A stretch of DNA of 64,000 nucleotides from Mariannaea sp. PMI_226 (Eukaryota; Ascomycota; Sordariomycetes; Hypocreales; Nectriaceae), in the NCBI GenBank assembly GCA_024336345.1, contig JANFOG010000001.1, forward strand, positions 5,394,001 to 5,458,000, given 5' to 3'. Both the position numbers and the translations under genes were made by a program. Under the pieces are notes generated by a model. The model searched no databases and was not told the DNA's origin. It saw only the letters and a program-made list of their open reading frames with translations. Each line of letters begins with the position of its first letter. Positions within the stretch are counted from its first letter, which is position 1. Positions 47,131 to 58,762 of the stretch are shown piece by piece.

Positions 47131-47859
47131 ATATCTACATTTCAGGGAGGTCAGCCTTATAACCCCAAAAGCAGGCACCATCAATTAGGAAGCACCTTAT
47201 ATTATTAAATGGGGTACTATACCTTAAATGCCTACTAGAGAATAGCTAATAGGAGATTATTAGAATAACTTACCCCTTAAAGCTAATAATAATATCTCTT
47301 CTATTTGGTATTTTATAAAAGAAAATATAGAAAAAATTATTTACATTATAGCTAAGGATATAATTAGATATTATTCTATAGCATTAGCCAGTACTATTAA
47401 AGAGATCAAATTTATAAAAATAAAGAAGAGGAAGGGCAAATATAATAGTAAAAGAGTCCGCCCTGTTAATTTGAAAGTTAATATTCTTTATAAACAAAAG
47501 AATATTAAAATTCATTCTAAAGATAATATTCCATTAAATAAATTGACCCCAAAAGGTAATCCTTACTAAAGGAAAAAGAAGTGGGATAAAGTCCTCAATC
47601 TTATATAAAAAGACTCTAAATATACTGACTTTATAATTCTAAAGTTTTTATTATTTAAAAAAGGATTAAGATTAATAGAAAAGAGATTATAAACCTTAAT
47701 AGACTAAATAAAGAGATCTCTTATTCTAGAAAAATAAAATATCTTCTAAACAATCTTATGGAATAGAGAAGCTACTCTTGCTTAGGATTTTAAGGATTAT
47801 AGCTAATTAGACCCCATTATTGCCCCTCCATAAGTCTTAAAAATAATACTATATAAAGC

Positions 47860-48640
47860 CTGGCAGGCTAGCAATATCCCTATCCCCAAAAGCTTAGAAA
47901 AGAAGGTTATAGCCCTTCTGAAGGAGAGAATAAAATGGGGGATCTTAGAGGAAAGTCATAGAATATATCAAAATCCATTTATACTAATAGTAAAGAAAGA
48001 TAGAGAGATCTAACTCATTAATTTAGCTACCTATATAAACGCCCACACACTCTATAATAGCCTCAGCCTACCATCAGCAAACAAGTTTTCTACCAATATG
48101 GCTATATTCAAAATGCTAATATTGCTCAACTTCTTCTCTAGATATAACCAGGTCATACTAGCAAATAAAAGTAGAGACTTAATTATATTTAATACTCCTC
48201 TAGGCCTATTTAGAATGTACACACTCCCTTAAGGAGCTACTAACTCCATAGCCCAATTCTTAAGGATAATAATACAAATTCTGTTTAACTTGCTCCCTAA
48301 TATCTATAGAGCTTTCCTTAATAATATAATTATCAAAAAACCAATCACTATTTATAATGGTAAAGAGTCTCTCCTAGGCATTTAAAGATATATCTTAGAA
48401 CACCTTATCAACCTAAATAAGACCCTTATCAATATAAAATTAGCTAGCTATATAATATTAGTTATGAAGTCTTAGTTCTATTAGTCTTTAATAGTAATAG
48501 TTGGCTATACTTATGGCACCTATAGGAGGTCCCTAGAGGAAGCAAAGGTCATTAAGATCACTAAATAAAAGGACTATAATTCAATCATAGAAATAAGGTC
48601 TTTTTTAGGCATTATAAAATACTATTAATATTAGATCAAA
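47860..48640 (+). other. Degraded reverse transcriptase domain
   Basis: Recognisable blocks: LIVKKDREI, LINLATYIN, NFFSRYNQVILANKSRDL, NTPLGLFRMYTLP followed by GATNSIAQFL, and RAFLNNIIIK at the YxDD-equivalent position of this fungal lineage. Stops occur at several Gln-like positions. Confidence 0.8.
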
Positions 48641-48779
48641 CACTATATATCTCTAGCCAGACCTCTCTTCTATCTTCTTAAAAAAGATATTAAATTTATA
48701 TAGGGATAAGAATAGATTAAGGTAATGAAAATCCTTAAGGAGAAACTCCTCTTTACACCAATCCTCATAACCCTAGATT

Positions 48780-49170
48780 ATTTAGAGATAGTAGGAAAGA
48801 TCGTCTTTATGGTTGATGCCAATCTTGATAAATAGGGGTATATCCTTATGCAGACTCTAAAGGGAAAAAGACACCCAATTTAATTTAAATCTAGCTTATA
48901 GACTAATATTGATCACAATTATAATATTACCAAAAGAGAATGCAAAGAGGTCCTATATACTATAAAAAGACTCCAAAGCATAATCTATAATATTCCATTT
49001 ATCTTAAAAACAGACTTCCTAATTTTGGTTAGCTAATTAAAAAATAAAGTTAATAATATTTCTAATGTTTATATTATCTAATAGATTAGCTATATTCTGC
49101 TATATAACTTTACCATCCAATATATAAAAGAAAAGAAGAATACTATAGCCAATGGCCTATTAAGGAAATG
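48780..49170 (+). other. Degraded RNase H domain
   Basis: IVFMVDANLDK resembles the first catalytic Asp strand, followed by YNITKRECKEVLYTIKRL, matching the Y-x5-E-x3-(V/L) helix of gypsy RNase H, and FILKTDFLILV. Interrupted by stops. Confidence 0.72.
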
Positions 49171-49739
49171 TATAAAACCATTTGATTAAATAGATATAAT
49201 AATTAAAAGCAATATAAAGCAATTTATTAATATATATTTAGACCAAATTGGAATTAGGGAGATTAAAATTAAAGAAACCGACCAATTACCAAAAACCCCA
49301 ATATCCCATCAAGAAGACCAATTATTAAACAAATATAAAGGTTATCTCAAAAATCTCAATTATATATTATTATATTAGGATAAGCCCAATAGTATTATAT
49401 TATATAAATACCGGAGATTATATTAAAAAGCATCTTAATACTTTATTTAAAAAGGATAAATATAGAGATATCCAGAAAGGGAATACTAAATGCCAATATT
49501 AATTATAGGTAGTTAATAGATTAAAAACCAATTGATTAAATAATCCCACACCAATATAAATCATTAAGGACAAAACTTAACTATTAGAATCCTGTAGAAG
49601 AGATATATATAGCCATCTCTATAGATAGATATTAGAAAAGCTATATAGATTTATATAATCTATTAAAAGCATTTAGCCCATTGGCTAAGGGAGAAAGCAA
49701 TATTAATTATTTTCTATTACCTAATAGCAAAAATATATA

Positions 49740-50560
49740 TAGATATTCAGCATATGCCACTAGCCTATAGATTCCAATACCTACTGAAGGCTAGATATAA
49801 CCTAATAGGGTGGATTGAGGCCAAGCCCATCCAATCCTTAAACATTTTAGCTATAAAGGAATTTATTAAAGACCTTATAGGACAATGGGATATATTTAAG
49901 CTCACTATTATAGATAATAATAAAGAAGGAAAAAAGGACTTTATTAACATTCTAGACCATCTAGGAATAGCAATCATCCCCACATCAGTATATAACCTAA
50001 AGGCAAATAGTATTATAAAATTAGGCCATATAAGCTTCATTAATTTCTTTAAGAAGAGCTATTCCACTAGATTAAAATAATAGCCAAAGGAGCTACTAGC
50101 TACACTATTAGCAAATAGAGCTACCCCTAGAGCTTCATATGGATATTCTTCTTTCTTTCTATTACATAAATATAAGGCTTTATTACCCTTTAAAAAAAAG
50201 ATCCCTACTTAGAGGATAATCCCTTAGGAGAAAATTAGCACTATAGAATAGATCATTAAGGCAAGATTTAGAGCTTTATAGGACCTAGAGTAAGATATTA
50301 AGATAGCTAGGGAGAAAGTGAAATAGTTTAGATAGAAGTTAGTTGTAAGAATTGATGCATTCTACTCTAGAGCATTAAGAAGGAACCCTATCAATATCGG
50401 CAACCTTATCCTCAAGTATAATAGCCAAAGACAAATAGATATATCCAAAATAGTAAAATTCTTAGCCTAATGGCAAGGCCCATATAGAATTATTAAGAAA
50501 GGGGCAAAGGGATTTTACATTTTGGAATACCTTAATGGCATAAAGCTAGCTATAATTATC
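49740..50560 (+). other. Degraded integrase domain
   Basis: Best-preserved part of the element; an open frame of 108 codons (49754-50080) survives: YNLIGWIEAKPIQSLNILAI, LTIIDNN and the later SVYNLKANSIIKLGHISFIN. These match the D and D-x35-E regions of gypsy integrases (T.W.E, IDGG.E, YHPQANG..ERGH types) with mutated acidic residues. Confidence 0.78.
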
Positions 50561-50599
50561 TATAGTAAATACATCAAAAAGTTCTATTAGAACAAAGAT

Positions 50600-53560
50600 A
50601 ATTGATAGGCTGCTAATAAAGACTATTAAGACCCAAAATTTATTTATTAAAAGGATGGAAATTTAGACATTTAGTGGCCAAAATCATTTAATTAAATAAT
50701 TATTAACCAAATACCCATAAATTTTATATTCTTTAGATAGGAGGAAATCTCAAAAGGAGAGTTAGATATTAAGGAGGTAAGGATCCTATATCCATTTAAT
50801 TTAGCTACCTAATTTCAAATTCTTCTATTATAAATGGGCAAAGAAAAAAAGAGGAATATATTAATTAAAACCTAATCCCTTTTAATATAAGCCTTTAAAA
50901 TACTTTTTAATTAATAGTAAACATAGAGCTAGATCTATTTATTGGTTGGGGAGGAGGAATAATAAAAACCACTAGCTTACTAAAAAAGATAGTAAATTAC
51001 AAAAGGTGCTATATATTTATATAAGCACTATCCACTAAATTAAAATAAAGAAATTACCACCTAATAGAACTATAGTTAGTAAATCCAAAAGAATATTTAA
51101 AATTTAAACAAAAGAGGTAGATATAAAAGAAAAATAACCCAACCTACCAAAATTAGAAATTAATAAATAATTATATTAATAAAATAAAAGTAGGACTATA
51201 GAAACCATTTAATTAAATGGTATCTAACCTATTATAATAATAAAATTGACCAAAAAAACAAAAAGGCTTATAAAGTATATTATAAAAGAATTTAAAACAG
51301 CCCATCTAATAGTATAATACTATAAATAACCTACCACTAAAAAGGTCAACCTTTATAAAGCCATAAAGAGACTCACCAATCTAAAACCAATTAATCAAAT
51401 GGTTTCAATAGCCAAATCCATATAAAGCCATCCTCAAGAGATTAAAAAAGCTTAAAAAAATAGAATGCAAAAGTATAAAGTAGATAGCGCCACCCCCGCC
51501 AATTAACTATACCTATTAATAACAAAATCCCTAACATTTCTAAATATATATTATTTAATTAAATAGTATTACTTACTAAATAACCCTTCTATTAACTCAC
51601 AGATAGAAATACTCTATATAAGAATGATAAGGACTATATAGAATATTAAACTAAATATAACCATAGTTTGACCACTATAGGCTAAGAGTAATATATTTAT
51701 ATAATAAAACCATTTAATCAAAAGGTTTTATAAGTAATAGTGGGCTTAAAAAACCAAAATTAGCAATAGAAATGATTAATAAAAACTGCTATCCAGACTA
51801 ATATTAATACAATCTATAATATAATAACCCCTATAAAAGATAAAAATTATAAAGGAATACAAAGCCCACTAAGGGTAAATAGCACTAATCTTAGAACTAT
51901 CTAATTAAATGGTTTTAATAGTCCCTAAAGGAGAAATTCAAAATTTAAAGGCACAAAAACCAAAAAAGTCCTCAATACCTATAGCCAATTAGAAATCAAT
52001 TAATTAAATAATCTTATTAACCTAAAAACCAAAAAAGCATTAACTAATGCCCTAAAACTTAAAAAATAACCTTAGCTATATATTAACCACTACTAAACCT
52101 CTACTTTTAAACCATATTAACCCACTTAAGCCAAATAATTGCAAAATAAAATAACTATATATAATATAATAAATAAATATATAAGAATAAAAGCCATAAG
52201 AAGTTTTTTATTTATCCTAACCATACTATTATATAAGCCAAAAACCAATTTCCCATTATTAACCTAATTCCACCCAATTCATCCTTATATACCAATCTAT
52301 TTAATCCTTTTTAAAAGCAATTATATTATTTAATATTAATTAAAGGATATCTAGATAGATATAATGTTTTTATTATTTTAGTAATATAAAGACCATAAGC
52401 TAGTATATTGGTGTGTCTAAACAGATTCTAAGCAAAAGGTTCATTTTCCATAGAGCCAGGATTTTGCATTAATTGAGGGTTAGTAAAATAAATATAATCC
52501 CAGTTTTATATAATAATAATATCACCATAGATTGCCTTGCGATAATTAGAGTCATGCTAGCCAACTGGGAACTGGTTGGTGATTTAAGGGTATGAAAAGT
52601 AATTAAGGCTATTAAATTGATATCCTAAAGGGTTTTTGGGGTAATCTTTTTCCTTTAGAAAGTCTAAAGGTATTCCAAAATTATTATTAAACACAAGATA
52701 TCCAACCAAGTTTAACCAATTATAAGATTTAGCGCCCCAAATGTAATTACTATAAATACTATTTATAAAATTGAAGATAGAATAATAGACATAAAATGGC
52801 TAGAGAATATAATTTTTGCTAATAGTTATATTTAAAATATATAACTAAATGTAATATCTATAGGTCATAGGATTCTAAGCTCTAAATATAGCCATAAAGA
52901 AAGCCTTTTTATATTTAGGGCATAAGAAAAATTAAAATACAAACCAGCCTTTAGGATAACTAAGATCAATATAAATATAAATTGGCTAAAGGATCTGGCT
53001 AGGGAGAAGTTAAATAATACTAATTAGGATTTTATTAACTTAAGCATTAGATTTAATTTAATTGCGGAATTGTTTTTTAATATTAAGGAGGTTGGAAATA
53101 TTGGCTTAAATAAAAACCTTAATATAAGCAAAGCGCCCATAGTAATTAAGGGCATAATAAGAATAGATCTAAATAATAAAACATTTAATAAACTAAAAGA
53201 AAAATAAACTAATTATTGAAATTATTATTACAACCTTGACTTACCTATCTATATATAGAGGATTCCAATAGATTATAAGGGATGGTATAGAAAACTCAAT
53301 TTTTCTAATTAGCCACAACCTATATACAAAATGTAGTATTTTAAATAATATCTCGCTTGATATAAGATATATTAGGAAGAGCAGGGCGCCAAAAGGTTGC
53401 TAAATCCTTATAACCAACAACCTAATAAGATATTATAACCATAAGGGACGATTTAATTAAATAGTTATAATAATATAAAATTAAAGAAAAAAAGCAAAAG
53501 TTAATTGGAATAAAGGTAAAGAAAACAGGGGCCAGCCCAACCTTTATATCTATTCCTAAC
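50600..53560. repeat. AT-rich repeat relic, unassigned
   Basis: Continuation of the RIP block downstream of integrase. No domain recognised. It is dense in the 20-bp palindrome between 50.68 and 52.01 kb (eight copies). From about 52.3 to 53.5 kb composition shifts toward T-to-G/A-rich text, perhaps another element in a different RIP polarity. Confidence 0.5.
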
Positions 53561-55530
53561 CACCCTAATAGCTACCTAATACCCTTAGAGCTGCTCGCAG
53601 CTAGCAAGGCTATTATTGGTAAATTAGCCTCATAATTAACCGCCCCAACTATAAATACCCCCCCATTTCCCCCAAGGAAAATTTCCTCTTTTTCTCTCGC
53701 TTTTTACAAAAGTGATCTAAATACCTTCACTTTTAACCTCTTGCTGCTACAACCTTCCACGCACTACCACAACTGCTGCTACATCTATCATCACATGCCT
53801 ACCTCCTCAAATCACGCTTTTTATCTTATATAGCAAGCTTTTTTATATATTTTTGGCTTCCTAATATTAACTAATCATTTAATTAGATCCTCAGCTTCAT
53901 GCCTTAACTGCCAATATAAATTCTAATAAATCCCAATTGCCCAACCCTAGCCATAATGTTAATTTAGCTATAGTTAATAATATTCCTTAAGGCATTATTA
54001 TTAATACCTTTTATTATTATTTTGCCTTAATTAAAAATATAATAACTTTTTATAATTACTTTATTAACCAACCTATAGGACCTAGCAAATTTTACCACCA
54101 TAAAGAGACTATAATTACCCTCCCTATTGCTAATGCTCTTAAATGACAACCTGCTCTTATTTACCCACATTCCCACTGGCCCTCTTATACTTGGCCGACC
54201 CTTAAGATTAAAGACGATCTCCTTAAACCTCCGTTCTTTAAGAACATTATGCCTAACTAGCCCTATTGCAACCACAAATAGGTTAGACTAATCAGCTGGC
54301 TATAATACTACCAAGACCTTTAATCAGCCTTTTAGAAACTTATTAACTCTCCCAAAGGAATTAAATCCAAAAGGATAATATACTCTTAATAAGCCACCTT
54401 ATCTAAAATCAAAGCTCTTACTAAATTAACTGCCTATAGTATGGATAACCTTATTGCTATAGCTCCCAGACCTCTAGTCTTGGATGTAGAATCAATACTT
54501 AAGGCAAATTGGGATCCAAAAATAAAGGATATCTTAAATCCTGCCTTCCGACCATTTAATCAAATGGTTTATATATATAATATACCCTTCGGCTATTAGA
54601 ATGGACAAGAAATGAAGGTAGCTATATATAGGAAAAGGTTCTTTATTAAAATAATTAACTTTGAAGATTTTTATTGGGGATCCTACATTTTCAACCATTA
54701 TAAAGATTATCTTTTCTATTATAATATATTCAAATCTGAAATCAACAATTGCCAAATATCTATTGCTATAGCCTTCTGCTAGCTATTGATCGAAATTGGG
54801 TATTCCTACTTATTTAATGTCTTTTGTCTACCTCTTATATAATAATAAAGCAATTGGGAGTATAGATATCTATTTATATTCCTACTTTTCATTAACTTAT
54901 AATCCTTTATTAATTTTAATAAGTGAGATCTTTTTTATATAATCCCTTATAACCTAAAGGATCTTAATATAGACACTCCTAATTCTAAAGCAAAATAGGA
55001 CCTCCTTTAGTATAACTGAATTATTGGTAGGTGGTCTGCAAAGGGCAAAGAATTATTAAACATTTAGCAAATTAATATCGACTATATTAAGCAGTTCTTT
55101 AGAATAGCTCTTCTAAATAAGCTAGAAATCCTTAAAGAAAACTTTACCCTTAAGGGAAAATCTTAATCTCTTTCAAATTAACAACCTATTAAATACAACC
55201 CTATCATTAAGCTAATCCACCAGAACACAAAGCTACACTTCACCAAACGAGGAGGTTACTAAATAATCGACTGGCTAGATAAACCAATCGCTATAAATTG
55301 GTATTACGACTATATCCTCAGTAGGCCGCCTAGATCTACAGCCATATATCGACAGGCTCCAGCTGCCTTAGCTACTACTATTGTGGTCAGAACGCCCAAC
55401 CTTCCCCAGGCTTTTCTAAACCACTGTCGAGACTACAATATTTCTACTGCTACCCTCAACAAGATAATAGCCACAATTACTGTCAACTTACCTGCCCTTA
55501 GGCATCAACGCTCTCCAACACAATATTAAT
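53560..55530 (+). mobile_element. Second degraded element, unidentified
   Basis: A less mutated CT-rich leader (53640-53800) precedes an ATG near 53794 and about 1.7 kb of broken plus-strand protein text, for example MDNLIAIAPRPLVLDVESIL and NWDPKIKDILNPAFRPFNQM, ending near LPALRHQRSPTQY at about 55527. It also carries a palindrome copy in the PFNQMV frame. The family is not recognised; a gag-like or host-derived repeated gene are both possible. Confidence 0.45.
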
Positions 55531-56085
55531 AACTATTAATTTAAAGGTATTTACTCTTATTTTATAAAAGGTATTTTTAATAATCTTAAAGTTAGAAAGT
55601 AAGTAGATTTTATTATACTAGACTTTATTAGTAATTAAGTTAGTAAATTTATATTTCTTTTATTATATAAAGTTATTAGTATTTAATTAAATAAGTAAAG
55701 AATTTTATTTAAGTAAATAAGATTTTAAATTTATAAAAACTACTTTATTAAATTAAGTTAAAATATATTTAAAGAATTATATAAATAATATTTATTTTTT
55801 ATAAAAAAAGATACTATATTCTTTATAATAGCTATAGTTATATTTAAGAGATAATATTAAGGTTAATTTTAAAAACTTTTAATTATTTATCCTTACTAAG
55901 CTAAAGGCATTCCCTTATAAAGTACTATTTTTTATATTTTTAATTTATATTTAATTAAGGAGGCAGTTAGTAAGTATTATTACTAAGAATAACTTATATT
56001 ATAATTAATAACCTTAATTAGATACTTTAAGTTATAAAAGGCCTAAGATAATTATAAAAGGGTCTTTCTATAGCTCGCCTATAGC
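55530..56085. repeat. Extremely T/A-rich tail of the block
   Basis: Nearly pure A/T DNA with no coding signal. It ends abruptly at about 56085 where GC-rich sequence begins. Confidence 0.6.
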
Positions 56086-56086
56086 T

Positions 56087-56340
56087 TTAGAGGCTTAAAG
56101 GTAGCTGCCCTGTTGTAAGGAGACGCCGACTGCTCGGCGACAGCTCGCCGAGCGCCCGGCGAATCCTTGGGTGAACACCGGTTAAATCTCGGGTAAACCC
56201 TAAATGATAAGATAGCTCGCCGAACGGTGCCTGACCGCTTGGCAAGTTGAAGTCTAATAACACAATATAACCTACCCTTAAGTCTTGATATCGCCCTGGC
56301 CAGTATCCCTTACACCTATATAGCACCTGTTGCGTCATAC
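56087..56340. repeat. GC-rich island with hairpins at the block edge
   Basis: A sudden GC-rich 250-bp segment between RIP DNA and the P450 region. It includes a perfect stem GCTCGGCGA / TCGCCGAGC around CAGC (about 56130-56151) and repeated AGCTCGCC words at about 56070, 56136 and 56212. A minus-strand frame of 83 codons is open but has no recognised domain. It may be a remnant of a transposon terminus that escaped RIP. Confidence 0.45.
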
Positions 56341-56696
56341 AATAAGATAATGATTAGTGACTGCTATCAAAACTGAAGTATTTCATGCATCAGTGGCTGG
56401 CGCGTCCTTTAGCCAGAGTCGTCTTTGGCAATTTGACTGTTATCTCTGTATATACAAATCTTCTTTCCATGAACTTTCATTCACAAATGTTCTTACATAA
56501 ATCTTCTTTGCGTTCCTTTTTTATATTCCCTTTCTTATTTTCTAGAATGCTATAATGTAAGATAGAAAACTAGAAACACTAGAGCAAGTAAGCTTTATAT
56601 AGGAATACTAACCCCAATCCAAACCCTAACGCTGTTACAACACATTGAGAATCGCATCAGGCATTGCTTTCCCTGTACCACACCCCGTGCTATTTT
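56341..56696. other. Intergenic, 3' of P450 gene
   Basis: Short spacer with ordinary composition; no coding signal. Confidence 0.5.
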
Positions 56697-58322
56697 TTAT
56701 CCTGATGCTAAGGGTACCCTTGTCTTGCTTTCTCCTACTACAACCGCCCATCTGCCAGTTGCATCCTCTCGTCGCGTGATCTTCAGATGCACATCCTTCT
56801 TTGGACGCGGCAATGTAGGCAATTCCATCGACTTCAGAGCTGGCTCCCTCTCCCATCCCTTATCACTCGTTGGAGTCAAATCAGCCCGAACAACCAACAA
56901 AGCTGTAATAATCAAAATCTCCGTCGAGGCAAACTGGCGAGCAGGACACATGTGAGGCGGTGAGCCCCAAGGCAGGAAGCTGCTTGGCGAGATCTTGGTC
57001 CTAGTATCACCCGCTCCGGGCGGTAAAAAGCGATACGGGTCAAAGGCGTTCGCTTCAGAACCCCAGATTTTGGAAGCGTGGTGAATAGGCTTGGCTGGCA
57101 TCTGAAGAAAGTTGCCTTTCTTTAGCAAGTATTGGCCATCCAAGAGCGTATCCTCGGTAACCATTCGCCAGGCAACTTGCGAGTGCCTGACACGCTGTGT
57201 TTCCTGGAAGGTGGACAGCAAGATTGGGCACTGAGTCTTGGTCGCAGTGACGTCCAGCGTAAAGCTATGACCATCAGGAGACTTTCGTACTGCTTTGCTC
57301 ATTACTTCTTCACGTATAACCCCCAAGAGTTGGGGGCGAGAGAAGATTTCATAAACAGTCCAGAACATGGTGGGAACAGTGTTGGGAAAAGCAGCATCAC
57401 TCAGAGTAGACTGCATCTGGGAAATGTCTTTTTCACAAATGCCGTGTCGACGAAATATATTCTGTCGCTCGCGTACAAGGCTTGACACGTCGTCGGGCAT
57501 GTTTTGAAAGTATTTCCGAAAAGCTTGAAAAACTTTTGCTTGAGCCTTGTAGCCCTTTCGGAGGGGATCCCAGCCAACCATATGGCCAGGTCTGTGATCA
57601 TCCCAGATCCTTGATATCTATCAGTATTACTATTTGGGGAAAAAAAGAGGGCCCTTTCAATTTACCACAGCGCATTTTCAACCTCAGGATCTCTAAACGG
57701 ATGCCCGACGCCGTATAAGCCGGCACCAGTGGCCTGAACAATGGCGTGGCTTGCCCAAGCAAATAAGTCAACCTGGTCTTTTTCCAACATCTTGTCGACT
57801 TGAAGTAGTGATTCATCTGCCATTCGAAGATTCTGTGCGTCTAGGTGATGGCCCGGAGAAAGCACCTCTTTGGTGCGGAGTCTGAGATGTTCTACCACGT
57901 GTTGATCGAATAGCGCGGATGTCTCCTCGCTGACATTACCATGCAATTTAGTGCCATTTTCAATCAGGGGCGCAAACGATAATGTCTTGGACTTCTGGGC
58001 CAGGTGCGTGAGCCGTGTAGCGTGGGTGATATACAGTTTAAAGTTCAATATTCCTATGGTGTAGATTTCGGCATTCGTGCTTTTACTATGAATGATGCCA
58101 TGAGTACCCAATCTTGCGGCCATACACTTGACTCCCAACTTGCCTCGTGAAATTGTAGTAATCAAATCCATCCTGTAAAAATCCTATGAGATGGCCAATG
58201 ATAGGTATTCTCGGGGCTATGCGGCGAGGCTCTCGGGGATCGTCAAACCAAATGAAGAGAAATTCGATGCTATAGGCAAGAATGACCACTCCAGCCAGGA
58301 CCAGTGAGATTTCGCGTAGCAT
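56697..58322 (-). CDS. Cytochrome P450 monooxygenase
   Basis: Three exons, 58322-58126, 58085-57666 and 57609-56697, give 509 residues. The first intron is only 40 nt. The N-terminus (LREISLVLAGVVILAYSIEF) is a membrane anchor followed by a Pro-rich hinge (RRIAPRIPIIGHLIGF). P450 landmarks: the K-helix ETQR (Glu342 to Arg345), FDPYRFL in the PERF position, and the heme loop SFLPWGSPPHMCPARQFA with the cysteine ligand near residue 427. The loop is unusual in lacking the Gly before Arg (CPAR instead of CxGR). The sequence resembles the fungal branch related to CYP7/CYP8-type enzymes. It probably sits in the ER membrane and oxidises a lipophilic substrate, unknown here. It is divergent from the CoA-ligase-like gene, suggesting a shared pathway. 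Confidence 0.9.
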
Positions 58323-58762
58323 CTTGGAAGATAGGAGGTTGCAGACAAACTTGGAAGAAGATACTATGCAAGTTCAATTGGCTTTCTCCGAGATATACAA
58401 CCATTCACAGTTTTTAACGAGAAGAGAATTAGCTCCTAATAGCTGCTGCGCTGGCACCACCATGGTGACGCCACCTGTGCTAGTTAGGAGGATTGAAGGA
58501 TTCTTGTAAGCTTTCCCCACAATGAGACGGTGGTGTTCATCTGCAGCTTGTAGCGAGTAAGGAGAATATCCTGTGCTTTTGATAGAAGAAGCAAGATGGA
58601 ATACACACTTGGCTCATTTCTTGATCCCTATTTGATACCCGGTGGTTCTTGTAGTATCTGATAACGCAATTCTCGCTTCCTCTCCTTCCTCTGTATCAGG
58701 AGACTAACGACCGGGAAGTCAAGTGTCTACATCTATTATTGAGTCTCGAGAAACCTATCGAG
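58323..58762. promoter_or_regulatory. Divergent promoter between P450 and ligase genes
   Basis: 440 bp between the predicted start codons. Rich in CT tracts near 58670-58700. No motif could be assigned with confidence. The arrangement makes co-regulation likely. Confidence 0.45.

Larger units (their letters stand above)
43712..50600 (+). mobile_element. RIP-degraded Ty3/gypsy LTR retrotransposon (internal region)
   Basis: The gag-pol order of a gypsy element can be traced through many stops: zinc-knuckle remnant (about 45.63 kb), aspartic protease (about 46.8-47.1 kb), reverse transcriptase (about 47.9-48.6 kb), RNase H (about 48.8-49.1 kb), integrase (about 49.7-50.6 kb). Protease-RT-RNaseH-integrase order is the Ty3/gypsy arrangement. 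Every domain is interrupted by TAA/TAG codons, mostly at expected Gln or Trp positions. The element is inactive. A region of about 0.4 kb between the LTR and the first gag-like text is unassigned. Confidence 0.82.
42193..54568. repeat. Dispersed 20-bp palindrome, about 20 copies
   Basis: The least mutated consensus is AACCATTTGATCAAATGGTT, a perfect palindrome. Copies start near 42193, 42890, 43518, 43742, 44144, 45558, 45972, 46491, 46708, 49177, 49527, 50682, 51203, 51385, 51549, 51708, 51895, 51994, 53448 and 54551. Variants differ mainly by C to T or G to A changes (for example AACTATTTAATTAAATAGTA). They occur in the LTR, within the gag-pol text and in the other relic. Several gag-pol copies lie in the frame reading PFDQM; that frame and the NHLIKW frame are open, while the third has a stop. 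Confidence 0.8.
41640..56085. repeat. AT-rich, RIP-type mutated transposon block
   Basis: About 14.4 kb of very AT-rich DNA, almost devoid of CpG, with abundant TA and stops in all frames. Conserved retroelement motifs survive with codon changes expected from C to T / G to A transitions, for example Gln codons read as TAA/TAG and Cys as Tyr. This is the expected pattern of repeat-induced point mutation acting on duplicated transposons. The block contains several LTR copies, a decayed gypsy element and another unidentified relic. No functional gene is expected inside. Strand-specific mutation bias differs between sub-regions. Confidence 0.9.

Noticed and set aside
54027..54755. Minus-strand frames of 73 and 82 codons inside the AT-rich block
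   Set aside because: Chance openings in RIP DNA; the plus strand shows the protein-like text of the relic instead.
41640..56085. AT-rich block as a centromere
   Set aside because: Length and the identifiable gypsy/LTR content are explained by a RIP-mutated transposon cluster; no centromere-specific evidence is available from sequence alone.
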